Below are positions 35,816-47,058 of a stretch of DNA of 64,000 nt, in pieces. Positions within the stretch are counted from its first letter, which is position 1. Each line of letters opens with the position of its first letter. Below the pieces are notes generated by a model. That model ran no database searches. It was not told where the DNA came from and worked only from the letters and a program-made list of their open reading frames with translations. The stretch is from Lateolabrax maculatus (taxonomy: Eukaryota > Chordata > Actinopteri > Acropomatiformes > Lateolabracidae), in the NCBI GenBank assembly GCA_031216445.1, contig CM062201.1, positions 27,677,501-27,741,500 on the forward strand, written 5' to 3'. Position numbers and translations under genes: made by a program.

Positions 35816-36715
35816 TCACTCTGACCCACTTCCTGTCTTCTGTCCTTCCCCTGTGTCCCTCTGACCCACTTCCTGTCTTCTGTCCTTCCCCTGTGTCCCT
35901 CTGACCCACTTCCTGTCTTCTGTCCTCCTCCTGTGTCCCTCTGATCCACTTCCTGTCCTCGGTCCTCCTCCTGTGTCCCTCTGATCCACTTCCTGTCTTC
36001 TGTCCTCCTCCTGTGTCCCTCTGACCCACTTCCTGTCTTCTGTCCTCCTCCTGTGTCCCTCTGATCCACTTCCTGTCCTCGGTCCTCTTCCTGTGTCTCT
36101 CTGACCCACTTCCTGTCTTCTGTCCTCCTCCTGTGTCTCTCTGACCCACTTCCTGTCTTCTGTCCTCCTCCTGTGTCTCTCTGATCCACTTCCTGTCCTC
36201 GGTCCTCTTCCTGTGTCTCTCTGACCCACTTCCTGTCTTCTGTCCTCCTCCTGTGTCTCTCTGACCCACTTCCTGTCTTCTGTCCTCCTCCTGTGTCTCT
36301 CTGATCCACTTCCTGTCCTCGGTCCTCTTCCTGTCCTCGGTCCTCTTCCTGTGTCTCTCTGACCCACTTCCTGTCTTCTGTCCTCCTCCTGTGTCTCTCT
36401 GACCCACTTCCTGTCTTCTGTCCTCCTCCTGTGTCTCTCTGATCCACTTCCTGTCCTCGGTCCTCTTCCTGTCCTCGGTCCTCTTCCTGTGTCTCTCTGA
36501 CCCACTTCCTGTCTTCTGTCCTCCTCCTGTGTCTCTCTGACCCACTTCCTGTCTTCTGTCCTCCTCCTGTGTCCCTCTGATCCACTTCCTGTCCTCGGTC
36601 CTCTTCCTGTGTCTCTCTGACCCACTTCCTGTCTTCTGTCCTCCTCCTGTGTCCCTCTGATCCACTTCCTGTCCTCGGTCCTCTTCCTGTGTCTCTGTGA
36701 CCCACTTCCTGTCTT
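35816..36715. repeat. 40-bp satellite carrying ETS-like motifs, upstream of irak1
   Basis: About 22 tandem copies of a 40-base unit, each with CCACTTCCTGTC followed by CTTCTGTCCTCCTCCTGTGT or a CTCGGTCCT variant. I count 22 copies of CACTTCCTG (reverse CAGGAAGTG, an ETS-family core). Two places have an extra 16-base partial unit (near 36321 and 36461). All three minus-strand frames are open for about 300 codons (GHRRRTEDRKW-like), interpreted as a repeat effect. It ends about 250 bases from the irak1 start codon. Confidence 0.95.
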
Positions 36716-36965
36716 CAATGGCTTTTATTTTTGAAGAGGAGTAACCGGAAGCGGCTCTTATTGCAGCGGGCTTGAGCAGGAAGCGGGCGGAAGCAGAGGA
36801 GCTGAACTTGTGAGTCTGTAAAGTCTGTAAACTCTTTAAAGTTGGTCCCCGGTCTGTTCCGGACTGTCGCGGAGTGACGGGCAGACCCGGGTCCCGGAGC
36901 GGCGGGTCGCTGTTAGCTGTTAGCTGTTAGCCTGTGAGCTTCAGAGTGACGGAACTTCATTAAAG
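36716..36965 (+). promoter_or_regulatory. irak1: irak1 promoter region and 5' UTR
   Basis: GC-rich stretch between the ETS-motif satellite and the irak1 ATG. It has further GGAA cores (AACCGGAAGC at 36745, CAGGAAGCGGGCGGAAGC at 36777) and the repeated TTAGCTGTTAGC near 36912. No TATA box seen. The transcription start was not fixed. Confidence 0.5.
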
Positions 36966-37989
36966 ATGTCGGCAGGAGAGCTGGGGGGGCCGTTTCTCCA
37001 CCAGCTGCCGTCCTCCGTCCTCTGGGACTTCTGCCGGGTCATGGACGGACTGTCAGACCTGGACTGGACCAGCTTCGGTGAGTCAGAACCAGAACTAACC
37101 GTTCACACCCAGTTTGTTCACTTCAATAAAGAACTAGTTAAAATATTCAAATGTCAAAGACCCCCCCACACTGACTGACAGGTAGACCAGGAGACCAGGA
37201 CGCTGTAGTACAGGGTTCAGGTCTCAACAGTCAGGAAGAGACCAGATCAGATCAGGATTTAATCTGGAGGAGTCCAAATACGGATCGATGTGGTCCTGAG
37301 TTCAGATTTATAATCTGTCTCTCCCTCTGTCTGTCTGTCTGTCCTGCCTGTCTCTCTGCCTGCCTGTCTGCCTGTCTGTCTCTCTGCCTGTCTGTCTGCC
37401 TGTCTCTCTCTCTGCCTGCCTGCCTGTATCTCTGCCTGTCTGTCTGTCTCTCTGCCTGTCTGTCTCTGTCTCTCTGCCTGTCTGTCTCTCTCTCTGCCTG
37501 TCTGTCTGCCTGTCTCTCTCTCTGCCTGCCTGCCTGTATCTCTGCCTGTCTGTCTGTCTCTCTGCCTGTCTGTCTCTCTCTCTGCCTGCCTGCCTGTCTC
37601 TCTGCCTGTCTGTCTGTCTCTCTGCTTGTCTCTCTCTCTGCCTGCCTGTGTGTCTCTCTGTCTGCCTGCCTCTCTGTCTGCCTGTCTGTCTCTCTGTCTG
37701 CCCGTCTCTCTGTCTGTCTGCCTGTCTGTCTCTCTGTCTGCCCGTCTCTCTGTCTGTCTGCCCGTCTCTCTGTCTGTCTGCCTGTCTCTCTCTCTGCCTG
37801 CCTGTGTGTCTCTCTGTCTGTCTGCCTGTCTCTCTCTCTGCCTGCCTGTGTGTCTCTCTGCCTGTCTGCCTGTCTCTCTCTCTGCCTGCCTGTGTGTCTC
37901 TCTGTCTGTCTGCCTGTCTCTCTCTCTGCCTGCCTGTGTGTCTCTCTGCCTGCCTGCCTGTCTCTCTCTCTGCCTGCCTGTGTGTCTCT

Positions 37990-38022
<33 letters not shown>

Positions 38023-40296
38023 TGCCTGCCTCTCTGTCTGCCTGTCTCTCTCTCTGCCTGCCTGCCTCTCTGTCTGCCTGTCTCTCTCTCTGCCTGCCTG
38101 CCTGTCTCTCTCTCTGCCTGCCTGCCTCTCTGCCTGCCTGTCTCTCTCTCTGCCTGCCTGTGTGTCTCTCTCTCTGCCTGCCTGTCTCTCTCTCTGCCTG
38201 CCTGTCTCTCTCTCTGCCTGCCTGTGTGTCTCTCTGCCTGCCTGCCTGTCTCTCTCTCTGCCTGCCTGTCTCTCTCTCTGCCTGCCTGTGTGTCTCTCTG
38301 CCTGCCTGCCTGTCTCTCTCTCTGCCTGCTTGTCTCTCTCTCTGCCTGCCTGTGTGTCTCTCTGCCTGCCTGCCTGTCTCTCTCTCTGCCTGCCTGTGTG
38401 TCTCTCTGCCTGCCTGTCTCTCTCTCTGCCTGCCTGTCTCTCTGTCTGCCTGTCTCTCTGCCTGCCTGTCTCTCTGCCTGCCTGCCTCTCTGTCTGCCTG
38501 CCTCTCTGTCTGCCTGTCTCTCTCTCTGCCTGCCTGCCTCTCTGTCTGCCTGTCTCTCTGACTGCCTGCCTCTCTGTCTGCCTGTCTCTCTCTCTGCCTG
38601 CCTGCCTCTCTGTCTGCCTGTCTCTCTGTCTGCCTGCCTCTCTGTCTGCCTGTCTCTCTCTCTGCCTGCCTGCCTCTCTGTCTGCCTGTCTCTCTCTCTG
38701 CCTGCCTGTGTGTCTCTCTGCCTGCCTGTCTTTCTCTCTGCCTGCCTGTCTCTCTCTCTGCCTGCCTGTCTCTCTCTCTGCCTGCCTGTGTGTCTCTCTG
38801 CCTGCCTGCCTGTCTCTCTCTCTGTCTGCCTGCCTCTCTGTCTGCCTGTCTCTCTCTCTGCCTGCCTGTCTCTCTGTCTGTCTGCCTGTGTGTCTCTCTG
38901 TCTGTCTGCCTGTGTGTCTCTCTGCCTGCCTGCCTGTCTCTCTGTCTGTCTGCCTGTCTCTCTCTCTGCCTGCCTGTGTGTATCTCTGCCTGCCTGCCTG
39001 TCTCTCTCTCTGCCTGCCTGTCTCTCTGTCTGTCTGCCTGTGTGTATCTCTGCCTGCCTGCCTGTCTCTCTCTCTGCCTGCCTGTGTGTCTCTCTGCCTG
39101 CCTGCCTGCCTGTCTGTCTGCCTGTCTCTCTCTCTGCCTGCCTGTGTGTCTCTCTGTCTGCCTGTCTCTCTGTCTGTCTGCCTGTCTCTCTCTCTGCCTG
39201 CCTGTCTCTCTGTCTGTCTGCCTGTGTGTCTCTCTGTCTGTCTGCCTGTGTGTCTCTCTGTCTGTCTGCCTGTGTGTATCTCTGCCTGCCTGCCTGTCTC
39301 TCTCTCTGCCTGCCTGTGTGTATCTCTGCCTGCCTGCCTGTCTCTCTCTCTGCCTGCCTGTGTGTCTCTCTGCCTGCCTGCCTGCCTGTCTGTCTGCCTG
39401 TCTGTCTGTCGTAGCCTCCGAGGTCCTCTGTGATCAGACTGCCTTGCGATTGGCTGAGAGGCGGGAGAGGCGGACCGACTGGGTGATGAACCATTGGGTG
39501 AACAGGAACGGTCGTGTGGTGGAGCTGATCGACCTGTTGGAGCGTCTGCAGCTGCTCCGCCCCCGTGATGTCATCCTGGACTGTGAGTAGGCTGACCTCT
39601 GATGACCTCTGTGGGGTCAGAGGTCAAACACTGGCAGCATTCACAGCAGACCAGGCGTCAGTCCTCCCGCTCAGGTCAGCGGGGGAGGCCGAAAGGAACG
39701 CTGCGGCGGCCAATCACGTGAGCCCATGTGCTCAGGGTCCTGCGTGTAGAGAATAAAACGCAAAGGCCGAACTTCACGTAGAACTACTTCTGTTGTGTAT
39801 TCAAGGTGTTTATACCTTTTTAATATGAGGAAATATTCTCATCGGGAAAACGGCAATATTCTGAAGTGATTGTGTCGTACGTGATGACGTCGTACGTTAC
39901 GCACAGAAACAGCACAGGGCTGAAAGTGTTCATTCAACACAAGCTGTCAGCTCCGGAGTGAGACGCGGCCGCGCCGTCGCTCCACCGGCTGAAGCCTTCA
40001 AATACTCAGTTACCATGACAAAGGTGGAGGCTTCGGATCATCCGGTCGGCCATATAAAGAACTATTTTTACTGAACTTCTGAAGGCAAACTGCTGACACA
40101 CATAAAACTTTAACTTGCAGTTTTGTCATATTGTCAAGAATATATTTATCGCAGAAATACCTGGAAATATCGTGATTTTCTTTCAGGGCCAAATCGCCCA
40201 TCGCTGCTGTTTTCATATACACATACATACATATATATGTATATGTATGTATGTGTATGTATGTGTATGTGTGTGTGTGTGTATATATATATGTAC

Positions 40297-40327
<31 letters not shown>

Positions 40328-40671
40328 TACGCCACCACTAGCCCGTCATGTGGTCACTCTCACACTGCCACACAACCCTGATTTGGTCTGAATGCAGCCT
40401 CTCTCTCTGCAGGGACGTCCAGTCTGAAGCCTTCCTCTCCTCCTCCTCCTCCTCCTCCTCCTCCTCCTCCTGCTCCTCCTGCTCCTCCTGCTGCTCCTGC
40501 TGTCTCTCTCTCTCAGTTTGACCCCCCTCCAAAACAGTCTGAGGCCCCGCCCACACTGAGCACCTACAAATTGAGCAGGAGAGGTAACACACACACACAC
40601 ACACACACACACATCACACACACATCACACACACATCACACAGTAACACACACACACACATCACACACACA

Positions 40672-40703
<32 letters not shown>

Positions 40704-41127
40704 CACACACACATCACACACACATCACACACACATCACACAGTAACACACACACACACATCACACACACATCACACACACACACACACACACACATCAC
40801 ACACACATCACACACACATCACACAGTAACACACACACACACATCACACACACATCACACACACACACACACACACACACATCACACACACATCACACAC
40901 ACATCACACAGTAACACACACACACACATCACACACACACACACACACACACACACATCACACACACATCACACAGTAACACACACACACACACACATCT
41001 AAATATGTGTTTTTTGTGTTTTGGAACTTGTCGCCTTTGTTCAGTAGATGAAGGAGGAGGAAGACTCCTCCCCAGACCGGCCCCGCCCCCCTCCAGTCTG
41101 CAGTCTGACCTCCACCGCCCCCCCCAG

Positions 41128-41164
<37 letters not shown>

Positions 41165-43280
41165 CATGGTGTTGCTAATGATGAATATTATAAGAATAAT
41201 AATGATGATGTCGTCCCTCAGCCCCCCCCGGTGGCCGCCTGCAGCAGCGGGGGGGTGATGTGCTGGTCATATGAAGAGGTGCATGCTGGGACGGAGGGGT
41301 TCTCCCCTGCCCTGCAGGTGGGGGAGGGGGGGTTTGGAGTCGTGTACAGAGCGACTCTGAGGAACACCGACTGTGCTGTCAAGAGACTCAAACAGGTCAG
41401 CCAATCACAGCGCAGATCAGACATGACTCACTGCGATAGGGTGGAGCTTTAAGATACGGTCACATGACTCTTCTGTTCATCAAACAGGAAGTGATGCCCA
41501 TTTCTGATGCAAGTGAATATTGATCAGAGTGATCAGAGACAGTGTGATCGCTGATTATGATCGATGAGTGTCTAATCACGGCACAGCAGCATTTCTATTG
41601 GTCCAAGATGACCTCAGTCAAACTGAAACAGGCATCAGTACAAGTGTCATGTGACCATAACTTCATAGTTCTGCATCACGGTATATTTCTATGTTCCGGT
41701 GAAACAAATCAATAGTTACAGACGCAGCCTGGAAGTTTGATCTGCGTCACTGACAGGAAGTGGTCCGTGATTGGTCAGTGCTGTTGTTGTTGTAGGACGG
41801 TCTGCTGGACTGGACTCTGCTGAAGGAGAGCTTCCAGACTGAAGTGGACCAACTGACAAAGTGAGTCCTTGTGTTCCTTAAGAACAATATATTGATCACT
41901 GATCAATAAGCAGTGACTTTATACATACAGTGAGATCACACATGTGACATCACACCTTCTTCTTCTTCAGGTTCAGACATCCAAACATCGTAGAGCTGCT
42001 GGGTTTCAGTGAAGGACGAGGATCAGTGTGTCTCATATACAGCTACATGGACCACAGATCACTGGAGGACCAGATACACAACGTAACACTCACAACACAC
42101 AGATACACAACGTAACACTCACAACACACAGATACACAACGTAACACTCACACAACACACAGATACACAACGTAACACTCACACAACACACAGATACACA
42201 ACGTAACACTCACAACACACAGATACATAACGTAACACTCACAACACACAGATACACAACGTAACACTCACACAACACACAGATACACAACGTAACACTC
42301 ACAACACACAGATACACAACGTAACACTCACACAACACACAGATACACAACGTAACACTCACACAACACACAGATACACAACGTAACACTCACACAACAC
42401 ACAGATACACAACGTAACACTCACAACACACAGATACACAACGTAACACTCACACAACACACAGATACACAACGTAACACTCACAACACACAGATACACA
42501 ACGTAACACTCACACAACACACAGATACACAACGTAACACTCACACAACACACAGATACACAACGTAACACTCACACAACACACAGATACACACTGTATT
42601 ATCAGAAATTGTAAAATGTTGTGTGTGTGTGTGTGTGTCTTCAGGAGTGTGTGTCCCTCTCGTGGTCTCAGAGAGTCGGTGTCGTTGAAGGAGCTTCAAC
42701 AGCTCTGCAGTTCCTCCACTTCCCCCCCGATGGACACAAGCCGCTCATCCACGGAGATGTCAAGAGGTTAACGCCACATGATGTCACACGACATCATACC
42801 ACATGATATCATGCAACGTCATAGCACATGTTGTCACATGACGTCATAACACCTGAATGAATGTCCTCTTTGTCCTTCTAACACCCTGTTCCAGTCTGAC
42901 CCGGGTTCCAGTCTGATCCAGTTCCAGTCAGACCTGGTGTCTTAAGTCTTTGTCTTTGTGTGTCTGCAGCTCAAACATCCTGTTGGACCGTCATCTGGTG
43001 GCAAAGTTGGCGGACTTCGGTCTGGCTCGGTTTGCATCTTGCGGCTCGTCGGGACGCTCAGGGGCTCAGACGGTATCAGTCGGTAAAACGGCGACAGTTA
43101 GAGGAACGCTGGCTTACCTGCCTGAGGAGTACGTGAGAGACGGACAGCTGGGGACTGCTGTGGACGTCTACAGTTTCGGAGTGGTGAGACGCTGCAGGGG
43201 CTAATGGTGTGAGGATGTGTAGGCAGGTTACCTGTACAGTCATGTTCGTTTGTCAGCATTTATACAGCTGTCCTGATCCC

Positions 43281-43332
<52 letters not shown>

Positions 43333-43599
43333 GTGTTTCAGGTGCTGTTGGAGGTCCTGACTGGTCGTCGAGCTCTGGAGAAAGACAAAAAGTCAGGAGA
43401 GAGATACCTGGTCAGAACACACACACAGCACAATAATATTAAAACATTCTTTAAATGTGCTGTGGTGGTTGGCTCAGTGATCAGTGGTTCTGGTTCTGGT
43501 TGTGTAGAAGGACCTGGTGGAGGAGGTTGAGGACAGTCCAGCTGGTTCGTCTGCAGCAGCCTGGAGGAAACAGCTGGACCACCGGCTGATCACAGGTTG

Positions 43600-43645
<46 letters not shown>

Positions 43646-45344
43646 TGATGGTGGCTGAGTCCTGCCTGTTTCCTGCAGCTGCTGTGTTAATGTTGTGTCT
43701 GCAGGGGGCGCTGCAGAGCCCGCCGGCTCTATGGACATGGTGGCTCTGGCTTGCAGGTGTTTGGACAAGAAGAGGAAGAAGAGACCGGTCATGACCAAGG
43801 TAAGAGACACACTTACAGGCTGTAGCCTGTAGAGGTCTAGTTTCCACCCGCCGTCCTCATCATGACGGCCATCTCCTCTGATGTTGATGTTGCAGTGATC
43901 ATGTGATCATGTGACATACAGTCACATGATCACATGATCAGTGTTGGACCAGTCTGGTGTTCCTCAGGTTCTGTATTGGGTCCTCATGATGTTCTCCTCT
44001 CAGGTGTTTGACAAACTTCAGGAGATCCACAACACTGTGAGGAAGACTGGCTCCTCCTCCTCCTCCCAACCCCTCCATCACCCTCACCTTGAACCCCCCT
44101 CCCGGTCTTTGCCCAGACCCCCACGTTCCCTGGACTCCAATGTGGGAGCTCTGTCCCACCAGCTGTCCAAACTGGGACCACTGGAGGACACCTACCAGCC
44201 CCCCCAGTTATCCTCCTCCTCCTCCTCCTTCTGCTCCCTCACCCCTCCTCACCCGCTGCACTCCTCCTCTTCCCTCTCCTCCTCGTCCTCCTCATTTGCC
44301 GGTCCGTGTGAAACCGATGAGAGTCGAGGCTTCTCCCAGTACGACCTTCACTCCCAGTTCAGATCTAACGGGACCAGCTCCAGGTCTCTGTCTCCCTCCA
44401 CCAGAGACCAGTATCACAGTTCAACTGGGCCCACAGAGTCCAAGTTCAGCCAGCCTTCTGTTCCCACTGAGGACCAGTACTTCCCTCCCCAGCCCAGCAG
44501 CACCAGGGGCAGGCCAGGGGCCCCCACAGGACCAGACACTAGAGGGCTGACCACAACAGGGGCCGCAGCAGGGCAGTATGTTGTCCCAGAATGCCTCTCT
44601 CCTGCGGGATCCCTGCAGTCGTCGTCCCCGGGGCCCTCAGGTACGTCAGCAGTTTGTTTTTAACCCCACGACCCTCTGAGGTGGCTCTGGAAATAATGGA
44701 GACATGGAGGAAGAGCTGGATGTAGGGTTGGTCTATTTGTTTGCTGGACTGAATGAACTAAAGTGTCTCTACTGTGTTCAGTCCAAAGGACCTCCAAGAT
44801 GCAGCGTTTCCTGCAGAAGAAAACTCTGTACGAGGAGGGCGAGATTCAGACCCCCAAGCTGCTGTCGTCTGACGACCTCTGTACGTAGACACCTTTCATC
44901 ATTTTATTAAGTCTTCATCGATTTTACAGATGTTTCTTCTAACATTTTTTCAGCTCGTCAAATGTCTTTGTGTCTTATTTGGTCTAATTATCTCGTTTAG
45001 AAACGCGACGAGACCTGTTTTCTCGTCTCGACTCGTCACGTGTCATCCCTTCATGTCTCATGTCCACACGTGTCTTCTCATCTCGTCACGTCTCGTGTTG
45101 TCTCGTCACGAGTCTTTTCTTCACGTCTCGTGTTGTCTCGTCACAAGTCTTTTCTTCACGTCTCGAGACGTCTCGTCACGAGTCTTTTCTTCACGTCTCG
45201 AGACGTCTCGTCTGTGATTTCATATCTTGTTGTATCTCATCTCATATTTCATGTGTGACCTCAGATGTAGGGAGGAGTTCTGTGGAGTTCAGAGGACCGG
45301 AGGAGAGCGACGAGCTGGTTTATCTTCCTGCTAAACACGACTGA
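36966..45344 (+). CDS. irak1: Interleukin-1 receptor-associated kinase 1
   Basis: Fifteen exons joined in phase to 762 residues: 36966-37077, 39415-39582, 40413-40583, 41045-41127, 41222-41395, 41796-41860, 41971-42082, 42645-42766, 42970-43183, 43342-43410, 43508-43595, 43705-43799, 44004-44640, 44782-44880, 45265-45344. It has an N-terminal death domain (LPSSVLWDFCRVMDGL, DWVMNHWVNRNGRVVELIDLL), a Pro-rich linker with an 11-Pro run, then a kinase domain. That domain shows the Gly loop GEGGFGVVYRA (about 212), the ATP Lys in CAVKRLK (about 232), HGDVKSSNILLD (Asp about 333), and DFGLAR (351). The C-terminal tail has four TRAF6-type PxExx(aromatic/acidic) motifs: PLEDTY, PTESKF, PTEDQY and PEESDE. 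The protein couples MyD88/IRAK4 to TRAF6 downstream of Toll and IL-1 receptors. The Asp of HGDVK suggests an active kinase. Confidence 0.95.
37308..39410. repeat. TCTG/CCTG repeat filling irak1 intron 1, 2.1 kb
   Basis: Nearly pure pyrimidine-rich repeat of ctgt, ctgc, cctg and tctc tetramers, organised as ctctgcctgcctgtgtgt-like blocks. It ends directly at the acceptor of exon 2 (gtctgtcgtag|CC), acting as an oversized polypyrimidine tract. Both strands are open over 500-700 codons in some frames (CLSLSLPACVSLC-like and QAERETGRQ-like), regarded as spurious. Confidence 0.95.
40590..41000. repeat. (CA)n-based minisatellite with cacatcacacag units in irak1 intron 3
   Basis: CA dinucleotide tracts broken by regularly spaced 'catcacacacacatcacac' and 'cacagtaacacacaca' blocks, giving a higher-order period near 110-125 bases. 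It starts at the donor of exon 40413-40583 (GAGAG|GTAACACACAC). Confidence 0.9.
42072..42590 (+). repeat. irak1: Tandem repeat derived from the end of an irak1 exon and its 5' splice site
   Basis: The exon 41971-42082 ends CAGATACACAAC|GTAACACTCACAACACA. That exon-intron junction is then repeated about 17 times as a 29-31 base unit through the intron. Every copy keeps CAGATACACAAC followed by GTAACA (one copy has ATAAC), so the true donor sits at the head of an array of near-identical donor-like sequences. Confidence 0.9.
43276..43326. repeat. (TG)n microsatellites in small irak1 introns
   Basis: (TG)n at 43281-43337, another at 43600-43643, and a shorter one at 42620-42638. Each lies just upstream of a splice acceptor. 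Confidence 0.85.
45040..45220. repeat. Tandem tctcgtcacgagtc-type repeat in the last irak1 intron
   Basis: Four or five imperfect copies of a 35-40 base unit containing cttttcttcacgtctcg and tgtctcgtcac. Confidence 0.8.
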
Positions 45345-46500
45345 CTGTCAGTTCCGGCACAGACGTCCCACAGTGATGACCTCACACGGAGCTGCGCACT
45401 CTTTATCGCTATGTTTGTTTAAACTGCAGGAGGCCTCTGTGCCGCGCAGCGTCAGACTGTTGAATCCATTAACTGTTTCCAGAAACAAGGACTTGTTGGT
45501 TGTGAGACACAAAGTGATCCAGTTGTTTCTACGTTCATGTTAATCAACATTTGATGCAGCTGAAACCCTGAGATCAGTTTATACAGTCACAGACATCAGT
45601 GGCGCTGACTCACAGCAGCACAGATTTACACGAAGGCACGCCACCTTCATCACACCCATAATAACGTCATTTCGATATCTGCAAAGCTGACACTGTCATG
45701 TTTATTATTTATTAATTTCTGTTTAGGTTCAAACAGAAACATTTCATTATTTCTACTTCTCTGAAGTCCCATCTTTGGAGGATCAACTTCCTGTTACAGT
45801 GTTTTTAAATAAATCTAAATGTCAGGTTTATGTTTCTTTGTTTCCTTCATTGTCTCTCCAGAATACATCACAGCACAGGTGGAATGCCATATCCAGGGTT
45901 TCCCTGTATTTCTTTGAGACAAAGGTGGCAAACAGTTGGCGAACGTGTGTTGCACGTTTAGAGTGCTGTGTGAAAAAAATCACTATTTGACAGACGAAAG
46001 TGTCCATAAGTAGGTGAAAAATAAGCAGTGTACTGTTTAGTGTTACATCGATGACTTCAGACTGTGAAACTTCAAAAACAAATCCAAAGAAAAAAACAAA
46101 CTCACTGTTCAGTCAAAAAGCAAAGGCAGGTCCAAAAACACACCTGCAGTACCGCCTGTCGCCACAGGTGTCGCCAAAGACACGTTCCACAAACATTCAG
46201 TTTATTTTGCAACCGTATGTTTAATTTGACATTTAAAGATTTCCATTCTGCAGTTTACTGATCGATATATCTTTGCCACGTCGTCAGTAGTATCGATCCA
46301 GTATTTGTCGAGTTTGTTGGATTAATTAATTATTTTCTCAGACTTTGTAATGAAACTTATTTCATCTACAGATCAGTTTTGCAGTCTTGTTAAAGGGTGT
46401 GTGTGTGTCTGATGGACTTATTGATAAGGGTCAGGATCAGTTTTGGCAGGTGGACTTATTGATAAGTCAGTATTAGTACTAATCAGCTGACTGTTAGCAT
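45345..46500 (+). other. irak1 3' UTR and intergenic DNA
   Basis: No coding exon seen. An AATAAA at 45808-45813, about 465 bases after the irak1 stop, is a plausible poly(A) signal. In human this interval holds TMEM187; no multi-pass membrane frame is visible here. Confidence 0.5.
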
Positions 46501-47058
46501 TAGCACCTAGCCGCTGTGTGTGTTGTTTGGTTGCTGTTAGCAGCAAGATGGCGGCTCCCATCCCGGCGCACAGACCCCGGGCTCTGCGTGTTTAACAGCG
46601 GCTCTCGGCCTCCACAGTCCCCCCTCACACTGCTGCTTGGAGCAGCCGTGCAGCGCACCGACCCGCAGCTGGACGTTTATTTCTGTTCCCGCTGGTTCCT
46701 GTTAGCGGCTCCCGGCGGCTTCCTACCGACTGCACACAGCGCTGAGCGGGCTAAGATGGCGGACTGTGTCCCGCAGTCTCTGGGCTGAAGGCACACCGGC
46801 CCTGCGAGCCGCCGCCGCCGCCGCCCGGCCCCCTGCGAGCCGCCGCCGCCGCCCGGCCCCCTGCGAGCCGCCGCCGCAGGAGGATGTGTATCATCGGTTC
46901 AGTGAATCTGTTTAAAGATCAACGAGCTTTTGGCAGATTAACCGGCCACTTAGCCTAAGGAGCTAGTTAGCAGGCCATTTTAAACGATTTGACTCGCGGC
47001 TGGATCTGGATTCTCGGCCCCGCTGAGGACCGGCAGAGCGGGACCTGACAGCAGCCTC
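46501..47058 (+). promoter_or_regulatory. hcfc1: CpG-rich promoter and 5' UTR of hcfc1
   Basis: CpG-rich DNA before the hcfc1 ATG. AAGATGGCGGCT (46545) and AAGATGGCGGAC (46753) both match the YY1 core AAGATGGCGGC. A tandem GCGAGCCGCCGCCGCC unit occurs three times at 46804-46875. In-frame stops before 47059 support that ATG as the start. Confidence 0.65.

Noticed and set aside
35697..36718. Arg/Glu/Asp-rich minus-strand frames of about 320 codons
   Set aside because: A 40-bp satellite; the peptide repeats exactly with the DNA unit in each of three frames.
37308..39494. Frames of 300-728 codons on both strands (QAERETGRQ and CLSLPACVS peptides)
   Set aside because: They lie in the irak1 intron 1 tetranucleotide repeat between two well-supported exons.
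45345..46500. Search for a TMEM187-like gene between irak1 and hcfc1
   Set aside because: Only short frames without membrane-spanning patterns or splice support were seen.
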